Source of the DNA: Hirundichthys speculiger
Taxonomy: Eukaryota > Chordata > Actinopteri > Beloniformes > Exocoetidae
Length of the DNA stretch: 64,000 nucleotides
Direction of reading: 5' to 3'
Assembly (NCBI GenBank): GCA_018398805.1
Contig: JAGFBZ010000855.1
Coordinates: 1,860,001 to 1,924,000, forward strand
The first letter of the stretch is position 1; each line of letters starts with the position of its first letter. The notes beneath the pieces are model-generated. The model did no database searches. It was given only the letters and a program-made list of their open reading frames with translations, and had not been told where the DNA came from. The position numbers and the translations under genes were made by a program. Shown here one piece after another: positions 33,961-47,834 of the stretch.

Positions 33961-36900
33961 ACCATGATTCTGCCAGTTAAGCACTCCAATGTAGTTTCCA
34001 TCTACTGTCTTCTATGATTAGAAACTGCCGAATACAATCAGCTGTCTTCAGACCTGCTGTAAAAACTGACAGATCACTTGTCAGGGTCATGATAGGACAT
34101 CACACACACAAAATGAATTTCTCACAATCAAACTGAGAAAATTGCAGATCATTGGAACACCTCGAGCTTTCGTTGTACATTTGACAGTTTCTTCTGGATG
34201 CCTGAACAATGATTGTGTGGTGGGAAAGAATAACTAGGAATATTAGGTCTGCATTTGAGAGTCTGGTGGGTGTAGGTTTATTTATTTATTATTTTATAGA
34301 CATAATAAAAATACAAGCGCACAAGTGCCCATACATACAACTGGGTGGTAAACACCTCCAGCTCCTTGTAAACTGGATTCATTACTATTTCTGGCTTACT
34401 GGTTTACACCCTACAATCTACCACAGACGACTGGAGTTGGTAGTTTATGGTGTTCAGTCAGAATCATTCAGCTATGGCTCCTTGTGTCCCTATACATTAT
34501 TTGGTGTGGAATGCAAAGGCGAGGTCATTAGTTTATTATGTTGCCTTCATAACTGTTGAAATAAAGTAGGTAAAATAGTGGATGAGATGGGAAACAAGGT
34601 TAGGTCTCCTCAATGAATAACAGTCCCCACTGGGACACCCTCAAGTTTCTAAATTTAAACTTCTTAACGTGTTAAATCTGATAAATGAAAATGATGGGTT
34701 TGCTTTTGATTGTTGCCACTTTGAGAAGTTTACGGTGGGCTGTATGAAAAATATATCAAATATATCTTAAGTGTGATGTATTAAAAGAAAAAAATCTGTT
34801 AATCACTGGTAAAATGATGCTCTAACAGGTTACATGCCACAGGACCTCAAAATATGATGTATTCTGCCTCATATAGTAATTGTAACAGCTCTGGATATTG
34901 CACATTAAAAACAAAGGTTGGAAAGGAACACAACAGAATCACTAAAGTGAATACAGATAAGCATTCATTTCTTTAACACACCAGCCTTTTTTCTGACACT
35001 ATTATATGGCTCAAGCTGCCAGTAATTCCACGTATCTATATAAAGATAAATAATGTCATATTGTTAATTTAAAGCATAAAGTCAGTATGGCATTTATAAA
35101 AGACTTGGATTTGTTCTGTTGACAACAAGTCTCACAAATTGTGAGATCCTTGAAAACATTATCATTTGATTTCAGTGATTATTGAAGAATTTCAGTCTCA
35201 AATGTCTGCCAGAGAGGCTAATTATTTTATCACAGAAGTTTTAATTGTCTGTATCTCTCAGATGTCCAAGGAGCAACAAAAGCTGGATTAAGCCAATAGT
35301 CTGTGTGTGTCTTTATAGTTCAGATAGGAGAGTCCACAGACTGATCTGGGGTGCACAGGATGACTGAGGGAATTGTGCTTATAATGCTTCAAAACCCACT
35401 GCATGACATTCTGCAGTTTTCACTACAGGCTATGTCTGTATCAATGTGAAGTCTGTCTCACAAAGCAGTGAGTGATTGCATAAATGTTTGAGCTGTAAAA
35501 TGACTCACCAGAGCCTAATTTCGAAATAAGCATCGGTTAAAAGATAAATTGGATAAATGCTTTGTGCAAATGCTGGGATTATTCATAATTCCAGCAAAAT
35601 CTTGCACAGACTGGATTGACTAATTCATGGGATTGCTTGAACGTCCTTTTAGAGATATGGAGGGGTTAAAAGTAAAGCTGCCAGAGATTAATAAGCGAGA
35701 CAATGATCTACAGAAGACAATGAAGTGACCGGAACATAACCCAGATAGCAATCTTATAGGGTTAACTCACATTTTTGTCTGATATTAATGACAAAGCAGC
35801 ACTCTTCAAGGCATCTCCAAGATTGCCAGTTTTTCTAACCCACCCCCTCACTCCCTTACCGCATAGAGTAAAATAAATTATAGGCAGGAAATTAAAATGT
35901 GGCAGGTGATTTGTCGGAAAGATAGTTTGTTATTATATGCATTCAGAATTGATAATTGCAGAGGTGACCTATGATCTCTTTGATTAACAAGGAGACATGT
36001 CTCTGTCAGCACTGTGGAGGGGATATTTCCAGAGCCTTTTGTCAGCATGATGTCTCTGCCTTTGTGTATGGAATGAATCACACAGATGTACTCATAATTT
36101 ATCCATATTTTATACCCTAAATTCAGACCTTACTATACAAAACATTTTAATCATGGTTTCGCTACACACTACTAATACACCAACAGAATGACAGAATTGA
36201 CTCTATTAAGTTTTTTTCTGAAGAAAAAAAAAAAGTCAGTAATCAGTTAATGTCCCTTGTCCAGCCTGTCCACCAGGGTGAGTTTTTCAAGTCAAGATTC
36301 CCAGTGTGGGGCCAGCAGCTCATAGAATATTTACATTGCCACAGAGCAGCCTGTTTGGAACCACGTTCAAAAGAAATGGATAAAGGCCCTGTGGATTCAT
36401 GCAGTGTGTATTGTCTCTGATGGGAAAGAAGAAAAAAAAAAAAAAACAAACAAAGAAAAAAAAAGTACAGGCTCACTGCTGGGGAAAAAAAAAAAAAACC
36501 CACCTTGATTTAAAATTCATTTTTGAACCCAAACATGAAAAAAGCACACATGACTGTGAGAGGAATGTTAAGCAGAGTTGCATGCAACAGACTGACATAG
36601 TGTACAGGCCACACGTGAGTGACAAGCTGTAGTTGTTTTATTTGTTTATTTCTCCTTTTCCCTGAAAAACATCTTTCAGGTAGAAATGAATCCTACTGAT
36701 GCTCAGTGATATGTTGTCCCAATAAATCCGCACAGGTTTTTCCCTTATATTTCATTTCTTCTTGTATGTTTATCTTTCCAAATTATGCCCGGTTCCTTGC
36801 ACATGCATTAAAAATGAAACTGAATTTATTAATATTTATATCGAGCCATTTTGATAAACAAGAAGCTCTGTGGCTATAAAATTCACTCTTTGGTGGATAG

Positions 36901-37269
36901 AAGCCCCTTATTCCTAAAAGGGAAAAATCAAAAAAGCTAGTTCTTTTGAGTCGACACCAGACCAAATTGTTTAACATTTAAAAAGGAAAGAAAAGAAAAA
37001 AAAAAGAAATCATGGGAAAAGATTATAAAAAGAACACTTTGTATACAGTGTTGATGTCTGGTTACCACATAGCAACAGTTGAGATGGCTTCCACTGATGA
37101 CATAAAATGAAGCTCTTTAAATACAAACCCAGGAGAGGGTTTTCTTTTTGGGTTAAAGGTGGGGTGGGTGTTGTTTTTTTGCAACACTTTTTACAATATT
37201 GCCTGAAAACCTTTTCAATTTCATTGCACCCACTGAAATAAAATGTTTGCAAAAAAAACTAAACATTTT
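33961..37269. other. Intergenic DNA, no gene seen
   Basis: AT-rich sequence with A-rich low-complexity stretches near 36428-36500 and 36980-37010. Frames there are translations of these runs. No termini or RNA genes recognised. Confidence 0.5.
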
Positions 37270-37550
37270 GGTCCAGTCTAGAGGTTATAATCAGAGAAAA
37301 ACTTGACCAATCAAAAAAGTGATCATCATCTTTTGATTGGCTGCGTAATACGTCCAATCAAATATCACCCCTCCCCTCCCTCCCTCCCTATGGTTCATGC
37401 AGTCGTGAATCATGTGAAGGCGTGGTTTTCGAGGGGTGAGCTGAAGAGGAGGAGGCGGAGCCTTTGGGAGGAGGGAGGGAGTGTATATTTTCAAAATCTC
37501 ACTTGAGTTGGATTGCTGGAACCGTTTTTCAAACAACACCTACTCCACCT
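37270..37550 (+). repeat. Fish dispersed repeat with CCTCC/GGAGG arms
   Basis: The stretch runs GACCAATCAAAA, TTTTGATTGGCTGCGTAATA, CCTCCCTCCCTCCC, GGAGCCTTTGGGAGGAGGGA, TTTTCAAAATCTCACTTGAG, GGAACCGTTTTTCAAACAAC and CCACCTTTAAT. This order matches a repeat I remember from several fish genomes. Its pyrimidine-rich left part and purine-rich right part are partly complementary. The class is unclear, possibly a MITE. No coding capacity. Confidence 0.45.
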
Positions 37551-38929
37551 TTAATAGTTATCAATATATCATAGTATATATTTTTTCAATGATAAATGAC
37601 TTGAAGATTATCAAAATAATCCAAATCTCAGTGGTGCCAGTGTGTGCACACAACAATCTCTGCCAGTTATACCATTACAGTCTCCTGAAGCCATGCTTTT
37701 CTCTCCTGCCCTGCATTTATAGAGAACTTCTTAGACAGAAGTAAGGGGATTGCCACTGAATGGCTGGGTTTGCGCTGGGTTTGCGCCTGTTTCCATAATT
37801 GTGTCCTGGTGGCTGGAAGGTATTGACTTTTAGAAGAACAAGGTCTGTGATAATTTCCACTCATGTTTTTCTTTTCTTTTCTTTTTTTTCCCAGAGAAGG
37901 TCGAAGCACTACTGATGGCTCCGTCGGTTTCTCTCCAATTATGAACACGACTGAACAATACAGAACAAAACCTTTAGACCACCCCTAGATTTGTTGTTTT
38001 GTCATTGATTTAGTGACATCCATATTTATTGACACAAACTTTTATCTGTGTTCATAAGCCCTGAATAGATGGGAGACAGCCTCTGGGTACAGCTTACAAA
38101 AGGTGCAGGCAATGTCAATACCCTATGAATTTTACCATAAATATTTAAGATGCAAAGCAGAAGAGGAAGTGATCATATGTATACATAATATAACCTTAGA
38201 ATGCTCAGGACCAAATGACTTTACTGGGAAACTCAAGTTCCTGGAGTTTTTGGAAGCATTTCAAGGAGACGGGAAAATAAATATGGATGGTCAAATTTTG
38301 ACAAAATAACAAAACAATTGGTTGGCTAAGACTTGCAAAATACTGTATATTCTGAGGTATCCTTTTTCCCACAACGATTGAGTAAAGACATTCATCCACA
38401 CTCTTAGAGTACCTAGACTTCATCATATTAATACTTCATATATTAATCAGACAGCAGTTAGTTAAGTATTTGGCTGTTGGAAACATATTGTTGCATATTC
38501 CTGCAACAGTATGTTATTCTGTATTGTAAAAGGTGTAATTATACAATTAAAACTTTCAACTTTTGCAAGTTAAGTAATACCCCGTGCAGCTATTAGAAAG
38601 CTAAAAAAAACAACAAAAACAACAACAAAATATTAAATGGATGTATAGTGCTGCATCTAAAGAAATTCTAATTTGAGAGGCATTAAAAAAAAAAAAGGTG
38701 CTGAACAATTTTTTTTTCCTATGTGACAAACATTTTGCTATACTGATTTGATGCAATGGAAGTGCAACAATTGTGTCAAAAGCCAGAAGATAAATTTGAA
38801 AACATAACTAGGTAGAATTCTCATTTCTAACTCATTAAATTAGGTAGCTAGCTAGAAAGCCTCACTGATTGAAATCTTCTGGTTCACATCATGAGCGGGG
38901 AATTTCTGGATGTTGCCCTCTGGCATGTT
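37551..38929. other. No feature seen
   Basis: AT-rich DNA with small frames lacking motifs. Confidence 0.5.
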
Positions 38930-39190
38930 TTTGATTTCTGCCATGTTGTCCTTGTTCCTCTTTGGGTTTTCTCCAGGCACTTTAGCTTTCTCTCCCAGTC
39001 CAAAAACATGTATGTTAGGTTGATCTGTGATGCTAAAGCGACTATAAGAGTGAGCGCCAGAATGTTGTTTGTCTCCATATGGCCCTGTGATGGACTGGCC
39101 ATCTATCAAGTGTCCACACTGCCTCTTGCCTCATGACTCCCCCCCCCCCAACACTCTAAATTGGTTGGCGGGAGTAGAAAATGAATGCGA
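38930..39190 (+). repeat. Fish dispersed repeat (copy c)
   Basis: GGGTTTTCTCCAGGCACTTT, TCTCTCCCAGTCCAAAAACA, TGTATGTTAGGTTGATCTGT, TATATGGCCCTG-like words and GTGATGGACTGGCCATCTAT appear in the order of the common fish repeat seen inverted at 15965-16245. It includes a C run at about 39140-39148 and ends in a GAAAATGAATG word. Confidence 0.65.
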
Positions 39191-41479
39191 AAATAGCCGA
39201 TTTTATTGCCTTTTGTAAATAAATTGTGGTGTGCTGTTATATAAACTGTGAAATTACACAAATCCAAAAGTTATTCAAATCTCTTATGATCTCATGCAAT
39301 AGACACATTACTTTTAAAATAAATTACAGTAGCTGCTCTATAAAACAACTGTAAAAAATACTGGCAGCACAAATGCCAGCCCTTTACTGTTATGTAACCA
39401 TCAAATTCTTTTCAGTGCAGCCATCCAAATAAAACATTGCTGTGATTGCACTGTATGTTAATTTTTCACCGTGCTTGCACACCGTCTGTGTATTTCATTG
39501 ACTATCTTTGTAATCAGTGTCATACTGACTGTTTTTCAAAAAATATAGAAGTTCAAGACTTATTGATGCTTTTATGTCTCCTTCCTGACAACAAGCAGCT
39601 GCGAGGGTTAAGGGCAGCACAGTCACCGCTGTGAAAAGATGAGATCATATCGTCCCTATAAAGCATTTCTACACAGCTGGCTAACTGACTTTCTGATTTC
39701 CCAGATTACTCTGAAGATGCTGCAGGGTCAAAAACAAAGTCTCATTCAGACTGGGAACACCATGTGAGATAGACCTTGGCCTAATGTCTCAGAGCAAACA
39801 CATTTTAAGAGTCTTCTCTTACTGCAGCAAGTATCAGAGTGCACTATGTCAGCGCACCATACAGTTCACCTCATTAATCACGCAAGGTTGTTCAAAAGTG
39901 GAGTTGGAAGAGCATGTCATCGCAGATAAGCAGAACAGAATCTGTAGAAATGTGTGAAATATGTTTTAATTTCTAAAATAATTAAGTATATTTTAATATT
40001 AATGCTTTCTAGCAGCTGCTAAATGTTTTATTACCCTTCAAAATGTCATAATGTTGTACCTTTAAAACCTTGTTTTATTGATAAAAGACAAGATAAAAAG
40101 TTATCCTCGTCTAAAATATCATCTCCGTGTGACTTTTGCACATTGGATGCAAATACAGCAGATGTGTTATTTACACTGCTGCCTGCATTTTTTTTAAGGA
40201 AAACATTAAAAGAACTATAGACATATCTCTCCTCAGTTCATTAATTGTGCCTACACTTAATCTTTTTTTCAGTGTAAGATCATTTAAATTAGGCTGCTAG
40301 CAAAAAGAAAATGGTCAAATGCATCATGGTATTGACTAGCAAGGATGGTGGACTCAAAAAGCTAATATTCCACACATTCGAAGTCATTTTGATACATCGA
40401 TTGCATGAGCAGCATAACTTGAACAGACTCAACTATGCATCTTTTTGACAGGCATTGATTATCTCGTACAGTTAACATGCATTTCCCTTTGCACCCACTT
40501 GAAGTGTTTATGATTGCCAAACAAGAAGAAGTGCAGGTTCTGCCCTCAGCACTTAACCTCATCTAGACTACAGCACTCTGCAATTTCTGCAACAGTTTTT
40601 AATTAAATATCAAGAAAATGGGAACAGCCCTTGCAGGGGAGCAAGGAAAGCACTCACACTTTAATTTGTTAATAGAGTGGTGCATCATTATTATAATGAT
40701 CACATCGAACCATAAGAGTGCTGTCCATATACATTGATGGTCACATTCATTTGACAAGAATCATGTAGAGCATATTTGTTAGCACCAATCCATAATGCAA
40801 GTAGTTTATGGGAGTGTTTGGGTTGTCACATCTGAAGTGTTTGTGGATACCCCCATTTTCACAATATACCTCGGCATGTTCACCATTCTGAGTGGCACTG
40901 CCCTATCTGCAAAAGTAACAGTACTCTTCTATTTATATCCCCGGGTAGGTTACTGCTTCTTTATTTAATCATGTTGCTTTAAATATTATGAGATCTGGGA
41001 GTTCTTCCTGTGAGATTATTGTTTTTTACATGAACCTGGAAATCAAAGAAACAGGCCCATCAGTAATATTAAAGAAGAAGAAGAGTCGGCATTCATGCCA
41101 GCTGCTGAGGCTATATAAAAAACAGCATATAGGAATGGAAATGTCAATCGTTTGGAAGATATGCCATAATAAACCAGAGTTTTGGAAAATGAGAAATTTA
41201 GAACAGCCACGGAAATTGACACAAAAAAATTCAGCAGATTGACATGCAGTTTAGTCAAGCTACGGCTGTCGCTCAAGTAGGCCATCTTTTGAACTCCTTT
41301 CTTTGACCCATTATACATGCAAGCAAAGGAAACTGATTTACCAACCAAACCATGTCACACTCTGTCATGATAGGTAGTAATAGTGTTAGCATGTTAGCAT
41401 GAGCCTTCTCCAGATCAGCTGTTATATCAAACACAAAAACAACTGATTAATAGTTGGTTTAACTGGCAGCAGCAAATTG
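39191..41479. other. Intergenic DNA, no gene seen
   Basis: AT-rich, no recognisable exon, terminus or RNA gene. Confidence 0.5.
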
Positions 41480-42480
41480 AACAATGATGAACTTGAATTA
41501 GACAGACTTAGAGCTTTGTACATTTGCTTGTATGCTTTGTTTTATGTATTTTTTTTTTCTGTATTACTCTGTATCAGCTTCTCCCAGTACTTTAATGGGC
41601 AGGGCATGAACTATGGAACTCCCACAGACAATACAGGCCAGTTTTAGTAAAGTTCAACATTTTCATGAAGTGATAAGCCTGACTTTGATCATCTGGATTT
41701 TGTTGGTTCAATTTGATTTCAGATGGACTAATGTAAATATTTTTGGATTTAGATTTTTTTCTAAAGTCATATAAACACACCAAATCAGAGGCCTGCCAGC
41801 TGGTTTAGATTTCATACTGGCACTCTGAACATGTGGACCACGTTTCATGAAAGTCCATCCAATATTTAGTAGGATATTTCACTGAGTATCCTGTATAGAC
41901 AACTGACTTTTCAGCTGCATGTGAGGAAAAAGTCAGTAGTTCACCAGAATCATTAAGTCTAACTGTGAAGAGCTTGACTTGCTTGATGACAAGTCAAGAG
42001 ATCGCCTAATGTAAGCAATGCAAATTAAACTGCTGAAGACCATCAATGTAGGTCCCAAATGAAATGGTTGTCCAGTCTCTGTCACAATATCTGATTGGAT
42101 ATTTTGGCTTACCCTCAATAAACCGTTTACTTGTCACTTTTAATATTTTTTTTGTGAGGCCATAAATAACACAGAAAACGGTCAGAGTTAATGTAATATT
42201 TGAAGGAGTAATTCCTTAAGAGTACATTGAAGAAATAACTTGAAGAAAACAGACAAAAAAAAAATGTCATATGCCCTTTCATAAGGCATGACAAAATATG
42301 GTTGATCTCATGGTGGTATTAAAGAAAGAGAAAGGAAAAAAAATAAAAAGGTAGTGGAATGTATCCTCTGAGAGCCATGGGTATCAGATTTCAAGGACCA
42401 CAAAGCCAATAGTAGTTGAGATATATTCACTTTGGATCAAAGTATAGAATCGCTGATGGATGACATTGCCATTTCAGACT
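41480..42480 (+). repeat. Old composite dispersed repeat (includes partner of 10085-10410)
   Basis: 41480-41785 shares ordered blocks with 10085-10410. Further right, TTTCATGAAAGTCCATCCAA with TATTTAG..GGATATTTCACT (about 41848-41885) and ATCCTCTGAGAGCCATGGGT, AGTAGTTGAGATATATTCAC, GGATCAAAGT, GATGACATTGCCAT (42362-42475) match a fish repeat marked by ATTTCATGGCAATCCATCCA and GTTGAGATATTTCAGTCTGG. Between them the sequence is less clear. Confidence 0.5.
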
Positions 42481-42639
42481 TGAACTCTTTTATGAAAAAA
42501 GGAAAGACAAATATTTCTTAACCAAGTCATTGAGGTGTCACAAGCCAGTGTTCTCATGGTCCCAGTCGCAAGCCCTGATAAAAGGGGAAGGTTGTGTCTG
42601 GATGGGCATCTACTGTGAAGTCCACACCAAATCAATATG

Positions 42640-42745
42640 TATTTATTTGTTTAAGCTTCTACAGCACTTTGGTCAACTGAGGTTTTTTTTTTTTGTTTTT
42701 TTGTTTTTTTTTAAATGTGCTATAGAAATAAACTTGACTTGACTG
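42640..42745 (+). repeat. LINE 3' tail fragment
   Basis: CTACAGCACTTTGGTCAACT followed by long T runs and AAATGTGCTATAGAAATAAA, CTTGACTTGACTG is the usual 3' end of an L2-like fish LINE (GTGCTATATAAATAAA followed by a short tandem). There is no coding part. Confidence 0.6.
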
Positions 42746-45099
42746 AAACTAAATGATAAGCTGTAGCAACTTCTAAAGAAGGGAAAAGTCTGAAAGAACT
42801 TGCTTGCTTTTCTTTGGAAGAAAAACAACATTTCTGGCACAAAATGACACTTAGACCAAACCATCCTCCATAAACACTACAGCAGGGCTGTATTACCACC
42901 TCTGCATTATTGGAATATGTGTGAGAAAAAAAGTAGCTGTGTGATAAAGAGACAAAAGAATCCTTTACGATCCACCCATCGGAAAAGGGACAAAACTTAT
43001 TTCATGAATAGCAAAGAGGGTGTGCAATTCAGAACCTCATGAATAAAAAAAAAATCACACAGACATGCTCATTTATGATTTGACATTAAGTCATTCAGCT
43101 GAGCTTCCTATAGGGAAGAGTCCATTATTGCTGTTCTCAGGCAGATGTGACATGACAACTGCCTTGAGGTAACTGAAAGTCTCAATACAATTTCCTCGTG
43201 TCTGGAGAATTCTAAGGGTTTCTTTTGCGCGTTTGTATTGTACGCAGTTCTGAGTTCATGGAAAACCAAATACTTATGACATTCTTTTCAATGGGGTTAT
43301 TGAGTTAATAAATTCCTAAGTCACTCACATTATATTGCGGGATAATGGCTGGTCTACATCAATAAAGTGACATTTATCACATGGCCAGTCGACGGACATT
43401 AATCACTTTGGATTTTGTTATGGACATGGAAGCTGTAAAGCTGCCATGATATCAAACAGACATAGCTTCCATACATGCTCTCATGCAGACTCAGTTGCAC
43501 AAACAGGAGCAGGTGATAATAGGGCTATCCTTTATGTGGGGCCATGAATAATTCAAAATTCATGCCCTCAAACAGATTCTTGAGTTGGCAGAGTAAAGTG
43601 GCAGACTCTGCAACTGATGAGAAATACCACAAATGTTTGGGAGAGTTTGGCGGAAGATAAACGGATCTGTTGCGTATGTTTAAGGCAAAATCAATGTTTT
43701 GTAAAAATCTACATTTTTATTAATATACAGCTTTTCAGGCCTTTGAAACATAGACATACAGTTATTATACTTGACTGAAATAATACAGATTACGTTATGT
43801 CACTGATGCTGTTGATTTGGTCATTTTGGAGATTCAAGCCCTTGCAAGGGATATCAGAATATCACATTTTCATTGTAATTACTCTGAGAGGTAGACCCTT
43901 CAATTTCAGATCCAACTTTCTACCTTATCTTTATTTGCTAGCTTTAACTACACGGAGCCATAGTTCCTGATGAATTTTCACCTTCCTCCTGGTTGCAAAA
44001 CGATCGCACATGCAGAGTGTTGTTCGGACCATGAAAATGTCCTTGCGGAGGAGATTGATGGCAGTGTTTTGAAACTTGGCTACTGGCCTTTCCATGAGTC
44101 AGCAGAGAAAGACTTGTTGTATTTTTATTGTTCAAAAAGACTCTTCTTGAATTTCTTCCATCCCTCAGCTTCCTGAGCCAAAAGCCCCCTTAAACACCAA
44201 AGTCTTCATTATGGCCATGAAAAGTGAGCTGGCTCGAGGTCACCCTTGATGTTCCACTGGCTGCTTGGGGAAGTCTGGAATTAGAAAGCTGTCTGTCACA
44301 GGACACGGGAAACAACTGCGCTCAGTGACTCCAATCTCCTTTATAAATTTGGCACCAGTTTAACAGTGTTGTAAATGCTGCCTGCTACAGGATGCCGGGG
44401 ATATACACAAGTTCTTTCAGATTCTCACAGCCCTTTGGCTGGTTCTCTCTAGGCAGTTCTGGAGTATCCTTTGGTAAGGCTGGCACACAAACACTTCAGG
44501 CTCAAACTTCCTGGAAATAAATAAACAATTCGGCCCTTCATGGAGCATCTGTTCAGTCAAGGCCTCGAAGAGACGGCCAGGCTAATGAGAGCAACTTTCA
44601 CAGCAAAACGACAAGAGCAGCTGACCCAACCCTCCAAGAAAACTCTGCAGAACTGTTGGCAACAAAAAGACTCTTTATTTTTTTTTCCTTTTAAAGCATG
44701 CAAAAAATTGAACATACGTGCAAATCAGCTGAGTTCCATCACGCCTGTCAGTGTTTTATTCTGTGCATTTGAAATTTGTATGTATACAATTAAACTGGGT
44801 GTTTTTTAATGTGTTCCTTATACCCACCTATGAGAATAAACCTTTCCTCCATCCTCACTGAAAAAGATGATTGTGAAACTTCCCATCCCTATGTCCATTA
44901 TTGTGCCATTCTTCCCAGTAGGCAAAGAAGGCAATTGCAGACTCCCGGACACCGCATTGTCAGTAACAACCCGCTGAAGCCTGGCGCTTACATTGAATTT
45001 AATTGACTGTTGATTGTTCAGTGAATGGGCTCTCAGAATATGGGAGCAAAGCTTTTGAAAATATAAAAAAAAAAGGAAGAACACGCCTTTCACTCTGAG
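42746..45099. other. Intergenic DNA upstream of adgrb3, no gene seen
   Basis: Unique-looking AT-rich sequence without termini or convincing exons. Distal regulatory elements of adgrb3 may lie here but cannot be told from one sequence. Confidence 0.45.
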
Positions 45100-46284
45100 A
45101 GGAAGCTGGCGGGCTGCACACACAAGCATCCCTCTGTGAACGCACGTCCGAGGAAACGGTGGGAGGAAAAAACTGCAGACTTGCTTGCACCTGTGAAAGA
45201 GAACTTGGAGCAACTTTACAAACGGCGGCACAAGTTTCCCCCCACAAGCATTTGTTCTTCCAGCAGCGGGAAGGCGACGAGCAGGAGGACACGCGGCGAG
45301 CTGCACACCGACAACCAGCGGAGAAATCAAAACAGCGGCTGTCACCCATCAGGAGCGCAGAGAGGCGGTGGGGGGAAGGAAAATGATGCCGAACACACCA
45401 GCAAGGTTTTAGTCCCACTGATGGAGCTCTCGCGTTATGCTCATGCACTCTCCCTGTCCCGGAAAAAAAAAAAATTACAAAAGTCCAATACAATATTCCT
45501 GCTTGGAGAAGGCTGCAAGCTGCAAAGCGCAGCGCACAACTGAGAGGGTCCAGTTCAGGGGGGAACCCCTTTTGACTCGAATTAAGGGGAGGCTGTATTA
45601 GAAAAAAAGAAAAAAGAAAGCGAAAAGGGGAGGAGGATGGCAGGGAAGAAAGTGTTGGTGGTGCCAGACGCAGCGGCAGTAAGAAGCGTACGTACGTGCT
45701 TTATCTCAGCGGCTGAGTGTGACGTGATATTGCAGCCTGCCCCTGGAGCTCTGCGAGCACCGAGCAAAGCGCGTTTATTCCTCTCTGTGTTGTAACTCAC
45801 AAGCCCCCAGCATCTCACATCCACCCACTACGGATCTTTTTATTTTTCAATCCCCCCCCCTTATTTCCAGACGACGCGGAGGGGGGGTTAACGCGACTTT
45901 AACGGGAAATTCAGTGGGAAATAGAGATGTGGAGTCTGTCGATTTCATTTATGGCAACACTGTAAGAATTGCTCGGTCCTTCTCGTCACTCCAAGAATTT
46001 CTTCTCCCTCTCCGTCTCTTTTTCTCTTGCACCGTGGCCGTCGTGCGTTGTTGCGCTCCGTTTTGATGGGAAAAACCTAGAAGAAAGAAGAAGAAGAGGA
46101 CAGGGGGGATATGAGCGGGCAGACCGGAGTGTAACGCATTTTATTTCCATCCACTGAACCATCTTGTTGCGCCGGACTTATATTGTCGAGAATGGGGAGT
46201 ATTGATTCACCGGAGGGCTGCAGAATTTATTAATAAAGGATGTGGTCATTGTTGGAAAAATAGCCATAGCTTCCGCAGTGTAAG
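45100..46284 (+). promoter_or_regulatory. adgrb3: CpG-rich adgrb3 promoter region with probable non-coding first exon
   Basis: Against AT-rich surroundings this block has many CpGs, purine runs (GGGGAGGAGG, GGAGGGGGGG) and a CRE-like TGACGTGA at about 45720. No TATA box stands out, as is usual for CpG-island promoters of neuronal receptors. At its right edge CAGTGTAAG is followed by GTAAGA at 46285, a consensus donor, so transcripts probably start within the block and end the first exon at 46284. The exon would splice to the acceptor before 47835. The start site itself cannot be fixed. Mammalian ADGRB3 also has non-coding 5' exons, which supports the reading. The opposing frames in this GC-rich block are chance open frames. 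Confidence 0.55.
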
Positions 46285-47834
46285 GTAAGATTAATACTAT
46301 TTATTATTATCATCATAAAAACGATCATTATCATGATGCATGAGGCGTCTGAAGCCAATTTCCATTTGTCATCGCTCAGTTAAAGTTTAGCATCCCCCTG
46401 TTAAAAGAAATCACCCCGTCTGTTTAAAACGACGGCTTTTAGGAGCTTTTAATGTTTGACAGATGATTTTTTGAAAAGCCGACCTCTTTTGAGGGGTGAA
46501 AATCACTTTAAAGTGCCGAAGCTGGAACTGACACCGCATGAGATGTGGCCCCTGCGTGCTTCTAGATTCACGTTTGCTCTCAAGACCAAATGGCTCTTGG
46601 AAGCCCGACGGTAAAACCGGGGTCTCCATGACGAGCGATATATCGTCTGTTCATTTTTGGTGTATCCGAATCATGCGGAAGGTTGTGGGATCATATGGAT
46701 TTACGTATCGCCATCACAAATCCTTACATGACACATTTTATTTCCGACGTGGCGTGACGGACAGGTTTGGATCATCCAGACGCAAGTTTGAGGCGCGTAA
46801 GAGCGCATTTGTTTGTCCTGTATAAAGAAAAAAAACAGCAATAAAACAAACTGCCATGTAGGCTACAGCCTACTTTAGATTCGGACGCCTACACACACAC
46901 AAACACGGACACACAGTTTGAGACACGCGCGCACACGCGCGCGTTCTGCTGTGACTCTGCTCACAGCTGCATTGCCTGTAGGATTAAAGCAATCAGGACA
47001 TCGCATTGCATTCTCTCCCTCTCCATCCCCCCCCCCCCCCCCCCCCCCCCTCTCTCTCTCACACACACACACTCACACAAGCACAGTTAAGCGCGCGGGC
47101 GCAGACACACACAGGCGCACTCTCACAAACACTGGCTCTTTATCAAATTGCTTTATCAAATATGTCAAGCTCTGATTTTGGGGATGCGCCTGCTGGACCG
47201 AGAGCGCACAAGAGGAGAGGAGCAAATTGGGACCATGCAGGAGGACGTTGAAAATATATATTTTTTTTCTTTTATATATTTTCTTTTCTTTCTTTACTAT
47301 CTAAATCATCCAAGTGGCCAGTGAGGAAGCAGCCTAAATCGCAAGAACATAGAGTAATTTGAAAAAGATCCCGGTTGCTGCATAAAATGAACGCTCTCGT
47401 CCCACAACTCACGAGGGCTGACTTGCATGCCAAAAGCCAAAACCACTGTCTGTGGCGTCGGATGTTGTAAACGGCTACATTGAAATATCTCATGGGATTG
47501 TGCCATACCATATATAAACCAATTAATAATGTCTAAATGACTCAGATTATCGTGCCCACCTCCCTTGATAAAATATAAATAAATAAATAAACAAGGGTGG
47601 AAGCAGCCACAAGGTGGCAATGTTTGCACAAAATAGCCTGTAGTGAGAAAAGGAGGCAGGAAGGGGCTGCAAAAGACATATTGCTGAGGTTAATGTGTCT
47701 TTTTCCACCTTTTCCATGGCAGTACTTTTCAAGCAGTGTGTGACGCCATTTGTTCAGACTTGGTGATCTGTTATGTCTCTTATGTGCTCTGCTTTAACAT
47801 GCCTTTGCATAATCCTCTTCATCTCTCCCTGCAG
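46285..47834 (+). other. adgrb3: Probable 5' UTR intron of adgrb3
   Basis: Lies between the donor at 46285 (GTAAGA) and the acceptor CTCTCCCTGCAG ending at 47834. The first half remains CpG-rich, so an alternative start or exon is possible, for example around 47100-47250. It contains a long C/CT/CA simple tract at 47027-47080. Confidence 0.5.
47027..47080. repeat. (C)24(CT)5(CA)n compound tract
   Basis: Twenty-four C, then about five CT and about seven CA-type units. The opposite strand is a pure G run, capable of quadruplex or triplex structure. Assembly across it may be inaccurate. Confidence 0.9.

Noticed and set aside
38103..38309. 68-codon frame with acidic/charged composition
   Set aside because: Looks protein-like at a glance but has no matching neighbouring exon, splice sites or family.
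45136..45543. 135-codon frame (+) and opposing 164-175-codon frames on the minus strand in the promoter region
   Set aside because: GC-rich DNA with few stops gives long frames by chance. The frames overlap each other on both strands, have no recognisable domain, and lie where the 5' untranslated exon is expected.
46918..47251. Frames of 81-85 codons with poly-Pro and Thr-His repeats
   Set aside because: Translations of the C/CT/CA tract. No supporting signals.
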